33,533 nucleotides of DNA from JACTUA01 sp964551875 (lineage in GTDB: Archaea; Halobacteriota; Methanomicrobia; Methanomicrobiales; JACTUA01). The position numbers and the translations under genes are program-made. Where the stretch lies: the NCBI GenBank assembly GCA_964551875.1, contig CAZKEV010000022.1, forward strand, positions 1 through 33,533, in the 5' to 3' direction. Below are positions 16,115 through 25,478 of this stretch, in pieces (positions within the stretch are counted from its first letter, which is position 1; the number at the start of each line of letters is the position of its first letter). The notes beneath the pieces are model-generated. The model made no database searches, had not been told where the DNA came from, and saw nothing but the letters and a program-made list of their open reading frames with translations.

Positions 16115-16676
16115 GGGTGGTCCCCTAGTGTTATGTATGAGGTACGTTCTCTGGGGATAACACGCTTTGGATGCATCGTATCAGGGAACTCGCGGTGGCC
16201 CGGCCTGCCTTTCTGCGATGGCCACAACCGGGATAGCATCAAGGTCTCCTTGAAGCCAGGGATAGAGGTGCAGGTCCCATCCATTCCCTGATCGCCTCGG
16301 GCGGCAGGTTGAACTCATTGAGGTCTGGAATGCGCGCAGCACCCCCCAGGAGAATGCCCTGGCGGCACGGGGCTTGCTGAAGCCGCGGGGAAGCAGCGCC
16401 TCATGGGGAGCGATGCCCATACCTATAGGGAAATCGGCAACATCGCTGTCCGGATGGATCGGACTCCTTTTACAATCACCGAGGTTCTCGCTCTGCGTTA
16501 TCTCTGCGTTATGCCACTCCATGGAGCATATGGTGGAGCAGGGGGATCGGCAGGTACCGGAGTCTCCCTGGGGTAGCGAGAAGGGCCCTCTTTTCATGAG
16601 GATCCGTGGGCCCGGGACAGAGAACCACATCCTGACCTCCGATCTATCAGATGCAATGTAGATCCACGTTCCTCTC
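16115..16676. other. Gene-free stretch, perhaps a decayed gene
   Basis: No complete gene is supported between the flippase stop and the GT4 start. Several frames on the minus strand stay open for a while but have unnatural composition. A short minus-strand frame near 16250-16350 reads IPDLNEFNLPPEAIREWMG, which looks protein-like but is cut off by a stop. An 11-base unit CTCTGCGTTAT is repeated in tandem at 16491-16512. This could be a remnant of a lost gene. The promoter of the 16114 gene may lie at the left end, but no clear TATA box is seen. Confidence 0.35.
16491..16512. repeat. Two-copy tandem repeat of an 11-base unit
   Basis: CTCTGCGTTAT occurs twice in direct succession (16491-16501 and 16502-16512) without mismatch, inside a gene-free stretch. 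A slip during replication would explain it. No function is suggested. Confidence 0.7.
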
Positions 16677-18125
16677 CTAGGGGTTCCATTCAATCTTGAA
16701 GATTCGCCAGAAGGAGGATCGGATTCCCTTATCCATCGCCAGGAGGAGACCAAAATAGACGGCAGCCCCAGCCCCAACCAGGGAGATCGGCTGCAACGCA
16801 CCCGAGATGGGTATTATATGCATGAGGGCAAGGAGAACGAGGAGCATAGCAAAGACTGCTATTCCTATCTTCTTCAGGACCACCCGGTCAAAGAGGATGG
16901 GAGTAAACTTAGCCAGATGGAAATGGGCGTGTATGGTACTTATCCCAACGGTGACCAGGGAAGCAAGGGCAGCTCCGGGAACTCCGAAGACTGGGACGAG
17001 AAGGATGTCGAGCAGAAGATTGGTGACTGCCATGGTGCCGGTGACAAAGAACGCTTCACGGACATGGTCAAGGGCCATGAGGTAGGTATAGTAGATCTGC
17101 TGGAGGGACTGGATTACGCGCATCCCGATGAGCAGAATGAGGGCAATGCCACCCATGGAGAAGTCTGCCCCATAGAGGTAATAGAGAAGAGGTCCTCCGA
17201 GAAGAAGCCCCCCGAAGAGGATGGGGACAGAGAACATCAGGGAGTAGGTACATGCCATAGAGAGTGAGAGGCCGACCGCCTTTTGATCTCCGGTGGAATT
17301 CCAGCGGCTGACCTTGACAAAAAGTGTGTTGGACAGCGCCATGGCGATGAAGATAGCACACGAAGAGAAGGTCCAGCAGATACCATAGACACCGACATCC
17401 GAGACAGCCATAAAGTATCCGATGACGAGGAGATCCACGTATTCAAAGGCGGTATTCCCCGAGGATGTGAGAAATGCCCAGGTGGAATAGGTGAAGATAT
17501 CTTTGACATGAACCCAGGTGAACCGGCTCAGGTGGAGATCGATGAACCGCGACTCTATGACGATCTGGAGCAGGATTCCAGCGATCAACCCCCCAATCAG
17601 GCCGAGGACCCGGAATCCCAGGTAAACGAGGATCAACTGGATACCAATCCGGAAGAGGTTGTTGGCGAGGCCCGTGGAAGCGGCAAGCCCCAGCCGGTTG
17701 CATCCTACGATGGAGGTTCGGATCTGGGCATTGATGATGCCGAGGCCGACTACCGCGATGAGGACCCAGAAGAGACCGGCCTCGTTCAGATCAACGAACC
17801 GGTTACGGAATATCACGAAGACGGCAACGGTGAGAGAGTACACGACGATCCGGAGTATCAGGCTTGCGGTGTAGTAGGCATCCGGATCCCTGCCCTCGCT
17901 GATCCTCTTCACACCCGCGTATTCGATGCCTGAATCGGAGAAAAGCGAGAGGATCCCATAATACGAGAGGAAGAGGAAGTATATGCCGAGCACCTCTGCC
18001 CCCACCCGGTGGGCATAGAACATCGTGGCAAAGAACCCGGCGATGGTGATGCCGATGGTTGAGATGAGGAACATCATCCCGTGACGCTGTACTTCCGTCT
18101 CCCGTGACTCAGTTCGGCTCGACAT
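16677..18125 (-). CDS. Polysaccharide flippase (Wzx/RfbX-like, MATE/MOP superfamily)
   Basis: A 482-residue very hydrophobic protein with about a dozen predicted membrane helices spread over its length, a short charged N terminus, and the sort of loops (FSDSGIEYAGVKRISEGRD) seen after helix two in O-antigen flippases. It would move lipid-linked oligosaccharide units across the cytoplasmic membrane. The start ATG at 18125 opens the minus-strand run and has a long gene-free region before it. It is the only flippase of the locus. No Wzy-type polymerase or other long membrane protein is found in the window, so chain assembly may need genes outside it. Confidence 0.87.
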   Translation of the reverse strand: MSSRTESRETEVQRHGMMFLISTIGITIAGFFATMFYAHRVGAEVLGIYFLFLSYYGILSLFSDSGIEYAGVKRISEGRDPDAYYTASLILRIVVYSLTVAVFVIFRNRFVDLNEAGLFWVLIAVVGLGIINAQIRTSIVGCNRLGLAASTGLANNLFRIGIQLILVYLGFRVLGLIGGLIAGILLQIVIESRFIDLHLSRFTWVHVKDIFTYSTWAFLTSSGNTAFEYVDLLVIGYFMAVSDVGVYGICWTFSSCAIFIAMALSNTLFVKVSRWNSTGDQKAVGLSLSMACTYSLMFSVPILFGGLLLGGPLLYYLYGADFSMGGIALILLIGMRVIQSLQQIYYTYLMALDHVREAFFVTGTMAVTNLLLDILLVPVFGVPGAALASLVTVGISTIHAHFHLAKFTPILFDRVVLKKIGIAVFAMLLVLLALMHIIPISGALQPISLVGAGAAVYFGLLLAMDKGIRSSFWRIFKIEWNP

Positions 18126-18753
18126 GGAGGTTCATCCAAAATGCAAGGATTGAAGAGGAGTATGTTGCTTTGGTATTGTTCTCTCTGAAAAATGATAATC
18201 CCTTGGTTTTAAGCCGGATTGGGGTGGCGGGCAGGTGGGTGTGGGACTGTGTTCGTCCCAGCCCTCCAGGACCAATCGCTCGAGCCGGAGGGTGGGCACG
18301 CGGATGCAATCGTTTGCATGGAAAGCCAGGGGTGTCGCGTTCTCAGGATTCATCCTGACGATGCACAGGAGAAGGGTGAGGGGGTTGCGGAAGGAGCATG
18401 ATTGGGCCTTTCGAATCGTGGAACCAGCACACCGGAACACTGACCCGCGGCATCTTTGTTCACGGAGAGCAGGGAACAAGGTTTCATCGCTGTTGCCAGT
18501 GTGTCCGCAGCCATGGCAGGGAACCCTGCAGGAAAGACCGGTAAGCCCGTCCCGGCGTCACTCAGGAACGTGCAGCTCATCGGGTCCGATACCCGCTCTC
18601 CATTTTAGTGCTGGATAGCGGGAATGCCACAACCCCCAGGTTGTCTGTATCCCTGCACCTTCGAGATCAGCCTCCAACGGGGCTCCGCCGGAACACCTAT
18701 CGTTTACGCGATGTACATATATCAACGGGCACAATCCCTACTGAGGACCGTAA
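18126..18753. other. Gene-free divergent intergenic region
   Basis: This 628-base region separates the flippase (minus) from the GT2 gene (plus). I see no supported gene on either strand: short open frames exist but have no family features. The left part has AT-rich DNA (about 18135-18220) with a possible minus-strand TATA-like CTTAAAAC near 18209-18218. The right end holds a plausible plus-strand TATA box. The central 400 bases show nothing I can name. Confidence 0.5.
18715..18722 (+). promoter_or_regulatory. Candidate TATA box for the GT2 gene
   Basis: ACATATAT lies about 35 bases before the ATG at 18754, a spacing that would give a short leader. GAGGA at 18743-18747 could serve as a ribosome site in it. 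Confidence 0.4.
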
Positions 18754-19857
18754 ATGCCCGCTGATCCCCCCCCTGCCCTCCCGCGGGTTGCCATTGTCAT
18801 TCTGAACTGGAACGGGGGTCGGGATACCATCGAGTGCCTTGAGTCGGTCTTCCAACTCAATTACTGCCCACTGTATATAATCGTCGTGGATAACGGCTCA
18901 ACTGATACATCGGTGGAGACCATCAGGGGCTACTGCAGCGGGACTATTGGGGTCAATTCACCGCTTTTCCCACAGGTTCGGCAGGCAACTCCTGTTCCCT
19001 GTATAGACTTCTCTGCAGATGAAACAATGGATGAGGAGATTATCCGGTCACGCTTGCCGGCCTCCCTTGAAAAGAGATCGATCATCCTCATACTGAACCC
19101 CGAGAACAGTGGCTACGCGAAAGGGAATAACCTCGGTATACGGTTTGCGCTCCGGGCCCTCTCTCCTGATTATATCCTGATCCTGAATAATGATGTTATC
19201 ATCACTGATTCCTCGCTCCTCTATCGCCTCGTTTCCCATTGCGAACAGGATCCGGGAATCGGGGTGATCTCCCCATTGATCCGTTCCACGGATGGATCCA
19301 TCCAGCGTACATGCACCCGAAGCCTGCCGGTATTCGCTGACTTCCTCTTCGTGCATTCTTTCCTCGGCCAGAAGATCTTCAGGGAGAACAGAATCTGGAA
19401 GCGGTACTACCACGATGATTATTCTTTTAACGCGCCGGGGGAATTCGAGGTGATCAGCGGGGCATTCATGCTCTTTCGGAGTGATGCACTCCAGGAGATC
19501 GGTCTTTTTGATGAGGAGACCTTCCTCTACTGGGAGGAGCATATCGTAGGATGGAAGCTGAAGGACTGCGGCTGGAAATCGGTGTTATACCCGCAAGCAG
19601 CCGTCATCCACAAGGGGGAATCAACGATCAATACCTTCAATTTGAAGTCCTGGGCACGTTACTGGTCAATCCGGAGCGAGTTCACCTTTATTTCGAAATA
19701 CTCCCATCTGAATATCCTTGAGCGGGGCCTGATCACAGCAGTTCTCGCACTTGAAGCGTGTCTCGCGCTCCTCTTTGCAGCCCTGCGCCCGGGCAGGAAA
19801 GAGTTGGACGCACACTGTGAGATGCGCATCCTCCGATTCCTCTTGCTCCGCCAATGA
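18754..19857 (+). CDS. Family 2 glycosyltransferase with C-terminal membrane helix
   Basis: A 367-residue GT-A glycosyltransferase of family 2. VAIVILNWNGGRDTIECLESV (12-32; split at G22) is the nucleotide-binding strand and helix, VVDNGSTD follows, and LILNNDVII (about 142-150) carries the metal-binding Asp of the DXD-like site; EEHIVGWKL (about 263) fits the catalytic ED region. A hydrophobic segment near 325-344 may anchor it to the membrane. It resembles the WbbL rhamnosyltransferase group; the sugar is unknown. About 40 residues (70-105) form an insertion before the second Rossmann-like strand. The start ATG has GAGGA upstream. It runs toward the large minus-strand gene at 20017, leaving 159 bases between. 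Confidence 0.87.
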   Translation: MPADPPPALPRVAIVILNWNGGRDTIECLESVFQLNYCPLYIIVVDNGSTDTSVETIRGYCSGTIGVNSPLFPQVRQATPVPCIDFSADETMDEEIIRSRLPASLEKRSIILILNPENSGYAKGNNLGIRFALRALSPDYILILNNDVIITDSSLLYRLVSHCEQDPGIGVISPLIRSTDGSIQRTCTRSLPVFADFLFVHSFLGQKIFRENRIWKRYYHDDYSFNAPGEFEVISGAFMLFRSDALQEIGLFDEETFLYWEEHIVGWKLKDCGWKSVLYPQAAVIHKGESTINTFNLKSWARYWSIRSEFTFISKYSHLNILERGLITAVLALEACLALLFAALRPGRKELDAHCEMRILRFLLLRQ

Positions 19858-20016
19858 ACCTGGATAGGGAAGGAGGGTTCTCTATCGCCCGGAAGGGATG
19901 ATGATCCTCTCGCAGGGCTATCAGGCAGGGAAGCCATGAGAATTGTTCAGGTTAAAATAGGGGGCTATTGGGCTAAGGAAAGGTAATCTACCGTTGATAC
20001 ACTATTTCCATGCTCT

Positions 20017-21960
20017 TCAGTCAAAGAGAGGAGTTGGAGTGGGCCAAGTCCTCATGGTCTCTCTCACCACTTCCGCGGCCCGTTCAGCACCACGGCCATC
20101 ATCTGCATGGATCCCGTAAGACCTGATGAATTCATCGTCCCGCAGGGAATAATCAGGGTCACCTGATGGTCGCCCAAGGAACCGCTCCACTCCCTGTGCA
20201 AACTCATCAATGGTATTAAACAGGTAGGCACGGCGGGAGAGAACCTGCCAGGCCGGATTTTCGACACCCCCCAATCCGGTGTACACGAAGAGTGGCAGGG
20301 GAAAAAGGGCGGCCTGCAAGATGCCAGTGGAAACATGATCCAGGAGAACTGCTGCTGATTTCCTGACCAGATCGGGGATGGAGTACTCCTGTACAACGAT
20401 CCTGATATTTCCGACTCCCCTGTCCGAGATGAGGCTCTGGAGCGGCTCCCGGTCCGTGTGGGAAGGGTGGAGCTTGATGATGAAAGTCCGGTCCCGGTGA
20501 GCCTGTGCCAGCTCGACAACACCCTTCTGCACGGACCACAGATGCTCATCCCATGTTACGGGGTCGAAGCCTTGTGATATGAAGTAGAACTTTTTCCTAA
20601 GGAAGGAGGTGGTTATGTACACAATTGGGCTCAAATCGGGCTGCATCTTTTTTAATGTGCGGGTACTCCTGACGCGGTCAAGGCTGCTGGAACCGGTAGG
20701 AATGAAGGCCGGACTGGCCTTCAGACCCAGCTGTTCGACGGTGCGCCGGTATTCCGCTGCCACCCCTTCGCCAAATACTAGGTGAATATCAGAATGAAGG
20801 AACTCGAGGTAAGGCATCATCGGGTGATAGCAGAAGCCTGCGCCGCCGTGCTGCCATGAAATGACCGGAATCCTGCTGTCGCGGGCTGCCTGGACCACGG
20901 CATGCCCACCAGGGCTGTCATGAGCAGAGAGGAGCAGACATCGGATCCCTTTCCGGTGAATCATTTCCCGCGACAGGGTGTAGGCAGCGATTGATTCGGC
21001 GGTAGACCATCCCACAATTTCTGCTATCTTATCAGAAAGAAAAGACCCAACATCAATGCCAGAGACCCGGGTGAAAAACCCGGTCTCCAAAGATCTCGGG
21101 AGGAGATCAATAACCTCTTTTTCGAATGTTCGCAGTATGTCCCGCTCCCTGGGGATATGTTCATCGGTAATCCGGTATATAGGGTAGCACCCGGCACGGA
21201 TGAGTTCTGTGAGGGAGTCATCCCAGTTGTAACCACTCCCGTATATCAGGGCCGGCATGTCACATCGCGAGAGGAAAGAACTGAGGATAATCCGCGCTGC
21301 CGCCAAGATTCCATCCCTCTTCAGGGTAATGCCTGTATTGAAGAGGAGATCATGGTTCTTGAGGAGCGCAGCACTCCGCGGCCTGCCTGATCCTTCAACC
21401 TCCCAAGTACTGCTCTGCAACCCTCCGGGATGTGGATGGATCGTTTTCACAGGAACCGGCCACCCGTCAAGCTGAAGGATTGGGGAATAGAGGGATTCTT
21501 TCTCTGCAAAACCATACCCACTCCCTCTCATCTCGCCTGAATACGACGAGTAGATCCTCACTTCCTCTGGAGCATCCTGCGCGAAGATCCGGTGCAGAAT
21601 ATCCACCGAGCAGTGGACCATGTCAAGGAGGATCTTGAGGTTGTAGGTTACATACTGCGCCGGGGTGAGGGATGGTATCCCATGGATGCGGGAGAGCCCT
21701 GCATCGAGCGTCGAAGTGAGACGTTCCAGTGCATGGTACCTCTCCATGCCCTCCCGTACCCGTTCTTCCCTTCCGCCATAGTCAATGAGAGTTCTGTGAG
21801 GGATCTCTTTCAGATCCAAGAGACAGGAAATGTTCGGGTTCAGGGAAATGAGACTGGTATTGTGATCCTCCACTGCCCCATCCAGTAAAAGCTCGTTGAT
21901 GCTTCTCGTATCTTCAATGAGGGCTATCTGCACGGTCCTTTTCCTTCTCCCTAGCTGCAT
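20017..21960 (-). CDS. Large glycosyltransferase-like surface-carbohydrate protein, unknown specificity
   Basis: A 647-residue soluble protein that I do not recognise as a known family with certainty. Its C-terminal half looks like a GT-B fold: QHGGAGFCYHP (near residue 368), FIIKLHPSH (near 490) and LLDHVSTGILQAALFPLP (near 538) resemble the acceptor and donor parts of CDP-glycerol glycerophosphotransferases and capsule synthesis proteins. The first 350 residues have no recognisable motif and no signal peptide. ATG 21960 is chosen since AGAAGGTT lies just before it; a GTG at 21990 would add 10 residues. It is flanked by the GT2 gene (convergent) and the FkbM gene (divergent). A surface-carbohydrate transferase is likely; the substrate is open. 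Confidence 0.65.
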   Translation of the reverse strand: MQLGRRKRTVQIALIEDTRSINELLLDGAVEDHNTSLISLNPNISCLLDLKEIPHRTLIDYGGREERVREGMERYHALERLTSTLDAGLSRIHGIPSLTPAQYVTYNLKILLDMVHCSVDILHRIFAQDAPEEVRIYSSYSGEMRGSGYGFAEKESLYSPILQLDGWPVPVKTIHPHPGGLQSSTWEVEGSGRPRSAALLKNHDLLFNTGITLKRDGILAAARIILSSFLSRCDMPALIYGSGYNWDDSLTELIRAGCYPIYRITDEHIPRERDILRTFEKEVIDLLPRSLETGFFTRVSGIDVGSFLSDKIAEIVGWSTAESIAAYTLSREMIHRKGIRCLLLSAHDSPGGHAVVQAARDSRIPVISWQHGGAGFCYHPMMPYLEFLHSDIHLVFGEGVAAEYRRTVEQLGLKASPAFIPTGSSSLDRVRSTRTLKKMQPDLSPIVYITTSFLRKKFYFISQGFDPVTWDEHLWSVQKGVVELAQAHRDRTFIIKLHPSHTDREPLQSLISDRGVGNIRIVVQEYSIPDLVRKSAAVLLDHVSTGILQAALFPLPLFVYTGLGGVENPAWQVLSRRAYLFNTIDEFAQGVERFLGRPSGDPDYSLRDDEFIRSYGIHADDGRGAERAAEVVRETMRTWPTPTPLFD

Positions 21961-22151
21961 GGAACCTTCTGCAGGATAATTATAATGCACCGATCACTGG
22001 TGAGATCGGTAATGTTCTGACTCGTGCGGCGAATAGGACTGGAGTATATCGTAAAAAATTTCATAGAAGGAGCTTTTTTGGGGATATACCAGAAAAACAT
22101 TTTGAGAAATATAATAAAATTATAGTAATAGCTTACCTATTCTTGGTATCA
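21961..22151. promoter_or_regulatory. AT-rich divergent promoter region
   Basis: About 190 bases between the divergent genes at 21960 (minus) and 22152 (plus). For the plus gene, AAATATAATAAAATTATAG (22108-22126) is a strong AT-rich TATA candidate and would place transcription start near the ATG, giving a leaderless or short-leader message. For the minus gene, GCATTATAATTATCC (minus strand, about 21974-21988) or TTTACGATATACTCC (about 22039-22053) could serve. Both are candidates by sequence only. Confidence 0.4.
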
Positions 22152-23063
22152 ATGCAACGATCGCACGTATCAGATCATTTCCGTCGGCTCCCTGCTTTTC
22201 TCAGAAGAATTCTGAGGGAGAGTTACTGGAACTTCCACCGTGAAAGGGTGAGGAGAAGGATCCTCGATTACTATTGCTCCAGGGAAAAGACAGATGACGA
22301 AGCTGCGGTGATCGCATATCTCCGAGAAAATCCTCTCCATGTCTTTCCATACGAGTTCGTCAAAAAATATAGCCCACAGGATATAGTAGTCGAATACGAT
22401 GCCCGGAAGGGTCTTCCGTATTCAACCTATCATGGCAGGCGGCTCTATTACCCGCCTGATATGCCTGACGATGAGATACGAACCTCTCTGCTCAATCAAC
22501 TGATCGAGCAGGATCCCGCCTCCCCCCACCGATATCTCACCAGGGGATGTTCCCCCACCATTGGAGACGTTGTGGCAGATATCGGTGCCGCTGAAGGGAC
22601 TTTCTCCTTGGATGTGGTGGAGGGGGCACGGAAGGTATACCTCTTCGAACCCGAGGCGCGGTGGCATTTACCACTCCGAGCAACTTTTGAACCGTGGAGT
22701 GAAAAAGTGGTGATTATTCCAGCTGTAGTGTCTGATACGGACAGCAATGGCTGCATCAGCCTTGACAGGTACTTTACGGGGAAGGAATCGGAGGTCCACT
22801 TTCTCAAGGTAGATGCCGAGGGGGCAGAGCGAAAGGTGATGACAGGAGCAAGGGGGTTGCTTACCAGGGGTCATCATCAGAAAGGTGTGATCTGCACCTA
22901 CCACCGCCAGGATGATGGGCAGGAGATCCGCAAGCAGCTACAGGGACTCGGATTCTCCACATACTTCTCCACGGGTTACATGATCTATTACTGGGATAAG
23001 CAGATCAGCGGACCCTACCTGCGCCCATGCCTCATCCGTTTCACGCAATACGCAGAGGTATAG
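22152..23063 (+). CDS. FkbM family methyltransferase
   Basis: A 303-residue protein of the FkbM family, SAM-dependent O-methyltransferases often found in glycan loci. VADIGAAEGTFSL near residues 140-150 is the SAM-binding loop and HFLKVDAEGAERKV near 216-229 the second conserved block. The first 110 residues, rich in Arg and Glu, have no known match. It would methylate a sugar hydroxyl, but the acceptor is unknown. ATG 22152 is used; TTG at 22143 would add three residues. AT-rich promoter DNA lies just upstream. It is followed by a 263-base gap. Confidence 0.82.
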   Translation: MQRSHVSDHFRRLPAFLRRILRESYWNFHRERVRRRILDYYCSREKTDDEAAVIAYLRENPLHVFPYEFVKKYSPQDIVVEYDARKGLPYSTYHGRRLYYPPDMPDDEIRTSLLNQLIEQDPASPHRYLTRGCSPTIGDVVADIGAAEGTFSLDVVEGARKVYLFEPEARWHLPLRATFEPWSEKVVIIPAVVSDTDSNGCISLDRYFTGKESEVHFLKVDAEGAERKVMTGARGLLTRGHHQKGVICTYHRQDDGQEIRKQLQGLGFSTYFSTGYMIYYWDKQISGPYLRPCLIRFTQYAEV

Positions 23064-23272
23064 CGATACCCGGTCCGGAAGAACCCTGGACGCCCTCATC
23101 CATCTCAGGGTAAATGTATCACTGGGGACCCCTGGAGCTTCAATCGCGGTTAATATGGCAGAGGATGATAGGAGCTATCAGGTGATTGATTTCTTTCTGC
23201 AATCAAACTGATAGGTTCATGTGCTGCCATTGAGTGGATCCGCTCCTAGGGATGACTCGTTGCCATTCCTGG

Positions 23273-23280
23273 TTTTAATA
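23273..23280 (+). promoter_or_regulatory. Candidate TATA box for the PseB-like gene
   Basis: TTTTAATA lies 46 bases before the next gene, in a 263-base gap (23064-23326) without a supported gene. A perfect hairpin TGATAG-GAG-CTATCA (23166-23180) and a weaker TGATTG/CAATCA pair (23183-23188, 23200-23205) lie upstream and might mark the end of the FkbM transcript. Confidence 0.35.
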
Positions 23281-23326
23281 TGATAATCCTACTATCTAAA
23301 GTGGAGCGAGCGCATATTTACACAGC

Positions 23327-24307
23327 ATGGAATACTCCCTCGACGACAAGGTAATTCTCGTCACCGGAGGGACCGGGTCCTTCGGTCAAAAGTTCATCGA
23401 GGTGCTCCTCAAGGAGCACCATCCCAGGAGCATCCGGATCTATTCACGAGGAGAACTTCTGCAGATACAGATGGAACAGAAGTTCAATGACGATCGATTA
23501 AGGTTTCTGATCGGCGATATCCGTGACCGGCAGAGACTCACCCGTGCTATGAACGGGGTGGATGTTGTGGTGCATGCTGCTGCACTGAAACATGTCCCTG
23601 CGTGTGAGTACAACCCTATTGAGGCCGTGAAGACAAACATCGACGGTACCGTCAATGTCATTGACGCTGCCATAGACAACGGGGTTGACCGGGTGATGGC
23701 CATCAGCACCGACAAGGCGGTGCACCCGGTGAACCTCTATGGGGCGACGAAGATGGTGGCCGAGAAGCTTATCATCCAGGGGAACTCCTATGCAGGCGGC
23801 AGGGTCACCAAGCTCTCCTGTGTCCGGTACGGGAACGTGATCGGCAGCCGTGGAAGCGTCATCCCCCTTTTCCGGGAACAGATGAAGCAGGGCTACATCA
23901 CTATTACCGATACGAGGATGACCAGGTTCTGGATCACCCTTGAGCAGGGGGTCCGGTTTGTGATAGATTCCCTCCAGCGGATGAGGGGCGGGGAGGTCTT
24001 CATCCCGCGGATCCCGAGCATGCGGATCATGGACCTTGCCGAGGCTATCGCGCCAGGGATGGAGAGGCGGGTCATCGGGATCCGCTCGGGCGAGAAGATC
24101 CACGAGGTGCTCCTCACCGATGACGAAGCACGGCACAGCCTGGATTGCAGGACGCACTTCATCATTGAGCCCGAGCATTCCTTCTGGAAGAAGGGCAGGG
24201 GTGCAGATGAGGTGCCCCTCCCTGAGTCCTTCCGTTATACCAGCGATACGAATGACCGGTGGCTCGGAGTCGATGAGCTGAAGCAGATCCTCGCCGGCGA
24301 GACATGA
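23327..24307 (+). CDS. pseB: UDP-GlcNAc 4,6-dehydratase (inverting), PseB-like
   Basis: A 326-residue SDR. VTGGTGSFGQ (12-21) is the NAD loop, STDKAVHPVNLYGATK holds the catalytic D129, K130 and Y138 (with K142), and RYGNVIGSRGSVIPLF, RMTRFWITLEQG and IPRIPSMRIMDLA are conserved in PseB and FlaA1. PseB removes water from UDP-GlcNAc and inverts C5, the first step to pseudaminic acid and some L-sugars. SRGELLQ (40-46) replaces the more usual SRDELKQ. It is followed after 249 bases by an RmlD-like reductase and then a NeuB relative, suggesting a nonulosonic-acid or 6-deoxy amino-sugar pathway. The FnlA/CapE group is the alternative, but the sequence follows PseB more closely. Confidence 0.88.
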   Translation: MEYSLDDKVILVTGGTGSFGQKFIEVLLKEHHPRSIRIYSRGELLQIQMEQKFNDDRLRFLIGDIRDRQRLTRAMNGVDVVVHAAALKHVPACEYNPIEAVKTNIDGTVNVIDAAIDNGVDRVMAISTDKAVHPVNLYGATKMVAEKLIIQGNSYAGGRVTKLSCVRYGNVIGSRGSVIPLFREQMKQGYITITDTRMTRFWITLEQGVRFVIDSLQRMRGGEVFIPRIPSMRIMDLAEAIAPGMERRVIGIRSGEKIHEVLLTDDEARHSLDCRTHFIIEPEHSFWKKGRGADEVPLPESFRYTSDTNDRWLGVDELKQILAGET

Positions 24308-24556
24308 GGGATCAACGATTCACCTGATCTTATGAGTGCCATGAACGCTGAGCCCCATGGAAAAACCCGGGGATTGGGAGGGCTGTATCATGGTTCTGGC
24401 TGATCATCAGCGATCTTCGAGAGACCGCCCAGAGGCTGAAGCATCCGGCCACCTCATGATAGTATGGGCATACCATCCCGCGATCCGGCCCTTCGTGCAT
24501 GGGCCACGATCGGGACCCGGGCATCGGTACGCATGCAGGAAACGGGGGGTAGCGAT

Positions 24557-25474
24557 ATGATCATGGTAACCGGCGCAAGCGGCCTTCTGGGGAGCACCAT
24601 GATTGTGGTGGCCCGGGAACGCGGCGAGGAGGCGATCGGCGTGTACCACACCCATCCCGTCGCGATCCCCGGGGGCCCCTGCGTCCGGGCCGACCTGACC
24701 CGAGAAGAGGAGGTTAGCCAGCTGGTGGCCCGGTTCGAGCCGGACTGGATAATCCATACGGCGGCTCTCACGAGCGTGGACTACTGCGAGGACCATCCCG
24801 AGGAGGCACGCCTCGCAAATCGCGAGGCAACCCGTCTGCTCGCGGAAGCGGCGAGGGATGCCGGCTCATTCCTGGTCTACGTCTCCACTGACTCGGTCTT
24901 CGATGGGGCACGGGGGAGATACCGGGAAGAGGATGATCCTGGGCCCCTGAACGTCTATGCAAAAAGCAAACTGGCCGGGGAAGAGGCAGTCCGGCGAACC
25001 CTCCGCAGGTACCTGATCCTGCGCACCAGCATCTACGGCTGGAACCTCCAGCGGAAGCTGAGTCTCGCGGAATGGATGCTCGCACAGCTCGAATCCGGGG
25101 AGCCCATCACTGCCTTCACCGATGCCTCCTTCTCACCCATCCTCGTGAATGACCTGGCAGAGGTCATTCTCGATATGCGCACGAGGGCTCTCTCCGGGCT
25201 CTACCATGCTGGAGGCAGCGAACCCACGAGCAAATATGGGTTCGCCTGCGTGCTCGCCGATGTCTTCGGCCTCCGAAAGGACCTGATCCAGCCCGGTTCG
25301 GTCGATGAAGCGGACCTGCGCGCCCGGCGCCCAAAAAATATTTCACTCGCCACAGAGAAGATCACTCGTGACATGGGAAGGTCAATGCCCGGTATCAGGT
25401 CCGGGCTTTCCGCCTTCCGGTCGTTACGCGAATCCGGTTTTGCGGGCCGGCTGAAATCCTACGGCAGGTACTGA
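24557..25474 (+). CDS. RmlD-like sugar nucleotide reductase
   Basis: A 305-residue SDR of the dTDP-4-dehydrorhamnose reductase type. VTGASGLLGS (4-13) is the cofactor loop, YVSTDSVFDG the active Ser/Thr region and Y-x-x-x-K in VYAKSKLAGE the active pair. In glycan loci such proteins reduce a 4-keto sugar nucleotide. Here it may act on the PseB product, as FnlB and CapF do. ATG 24557 is chosen since GGGGGGT ends 6 bases before; an in-frame ATG about 90 bases upstream would add an unconserved extension. It opens a tight run: the next gene starts four bases after it. Confidence 0.82.
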   Translation: MIMVTGASGLLGSTMIVVARERGEEAIGVYHTHPVAIPGGPCVRADLTREEEVSQLVARFEPDWIIHTAALTSVDYCEDHPEEARLANREATRLLAEAARDAGSFLVYVSTDSVFDGARGRYREEDDPGPLNVYAKSKLAGEEAVRRTLRRYLILRTSIYGWNLQRKLSLAEWMLAQLESGEPITAFTDASFSPILVNDLAEVILDMRTRALSGLYHAGGSEPTSKYGFACVLADVFGLRKDLIQPGSVDEADLRARRPKNISLATEKITRDMGRSMPGIRSGLSAFRSLRESGFAGRLKSYGRY

Positions 25475-25478
25475 CATC

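Noticed and set aside
16115..16291. A CDGSH-like string PFCDG in a plus-strand frame.
   Set aside because: The C-x-C part needed for a CDGSH iron-sulfur protein is missing, and the frame overlaps the GT4 gene.
24308..24556. Short frames in the gap between the PseB-like and RmlD-like genes.
   Set aside because: No features; the in-frame extension of the RmlD-like gene is not conserved in type and lacks a ribosome site.
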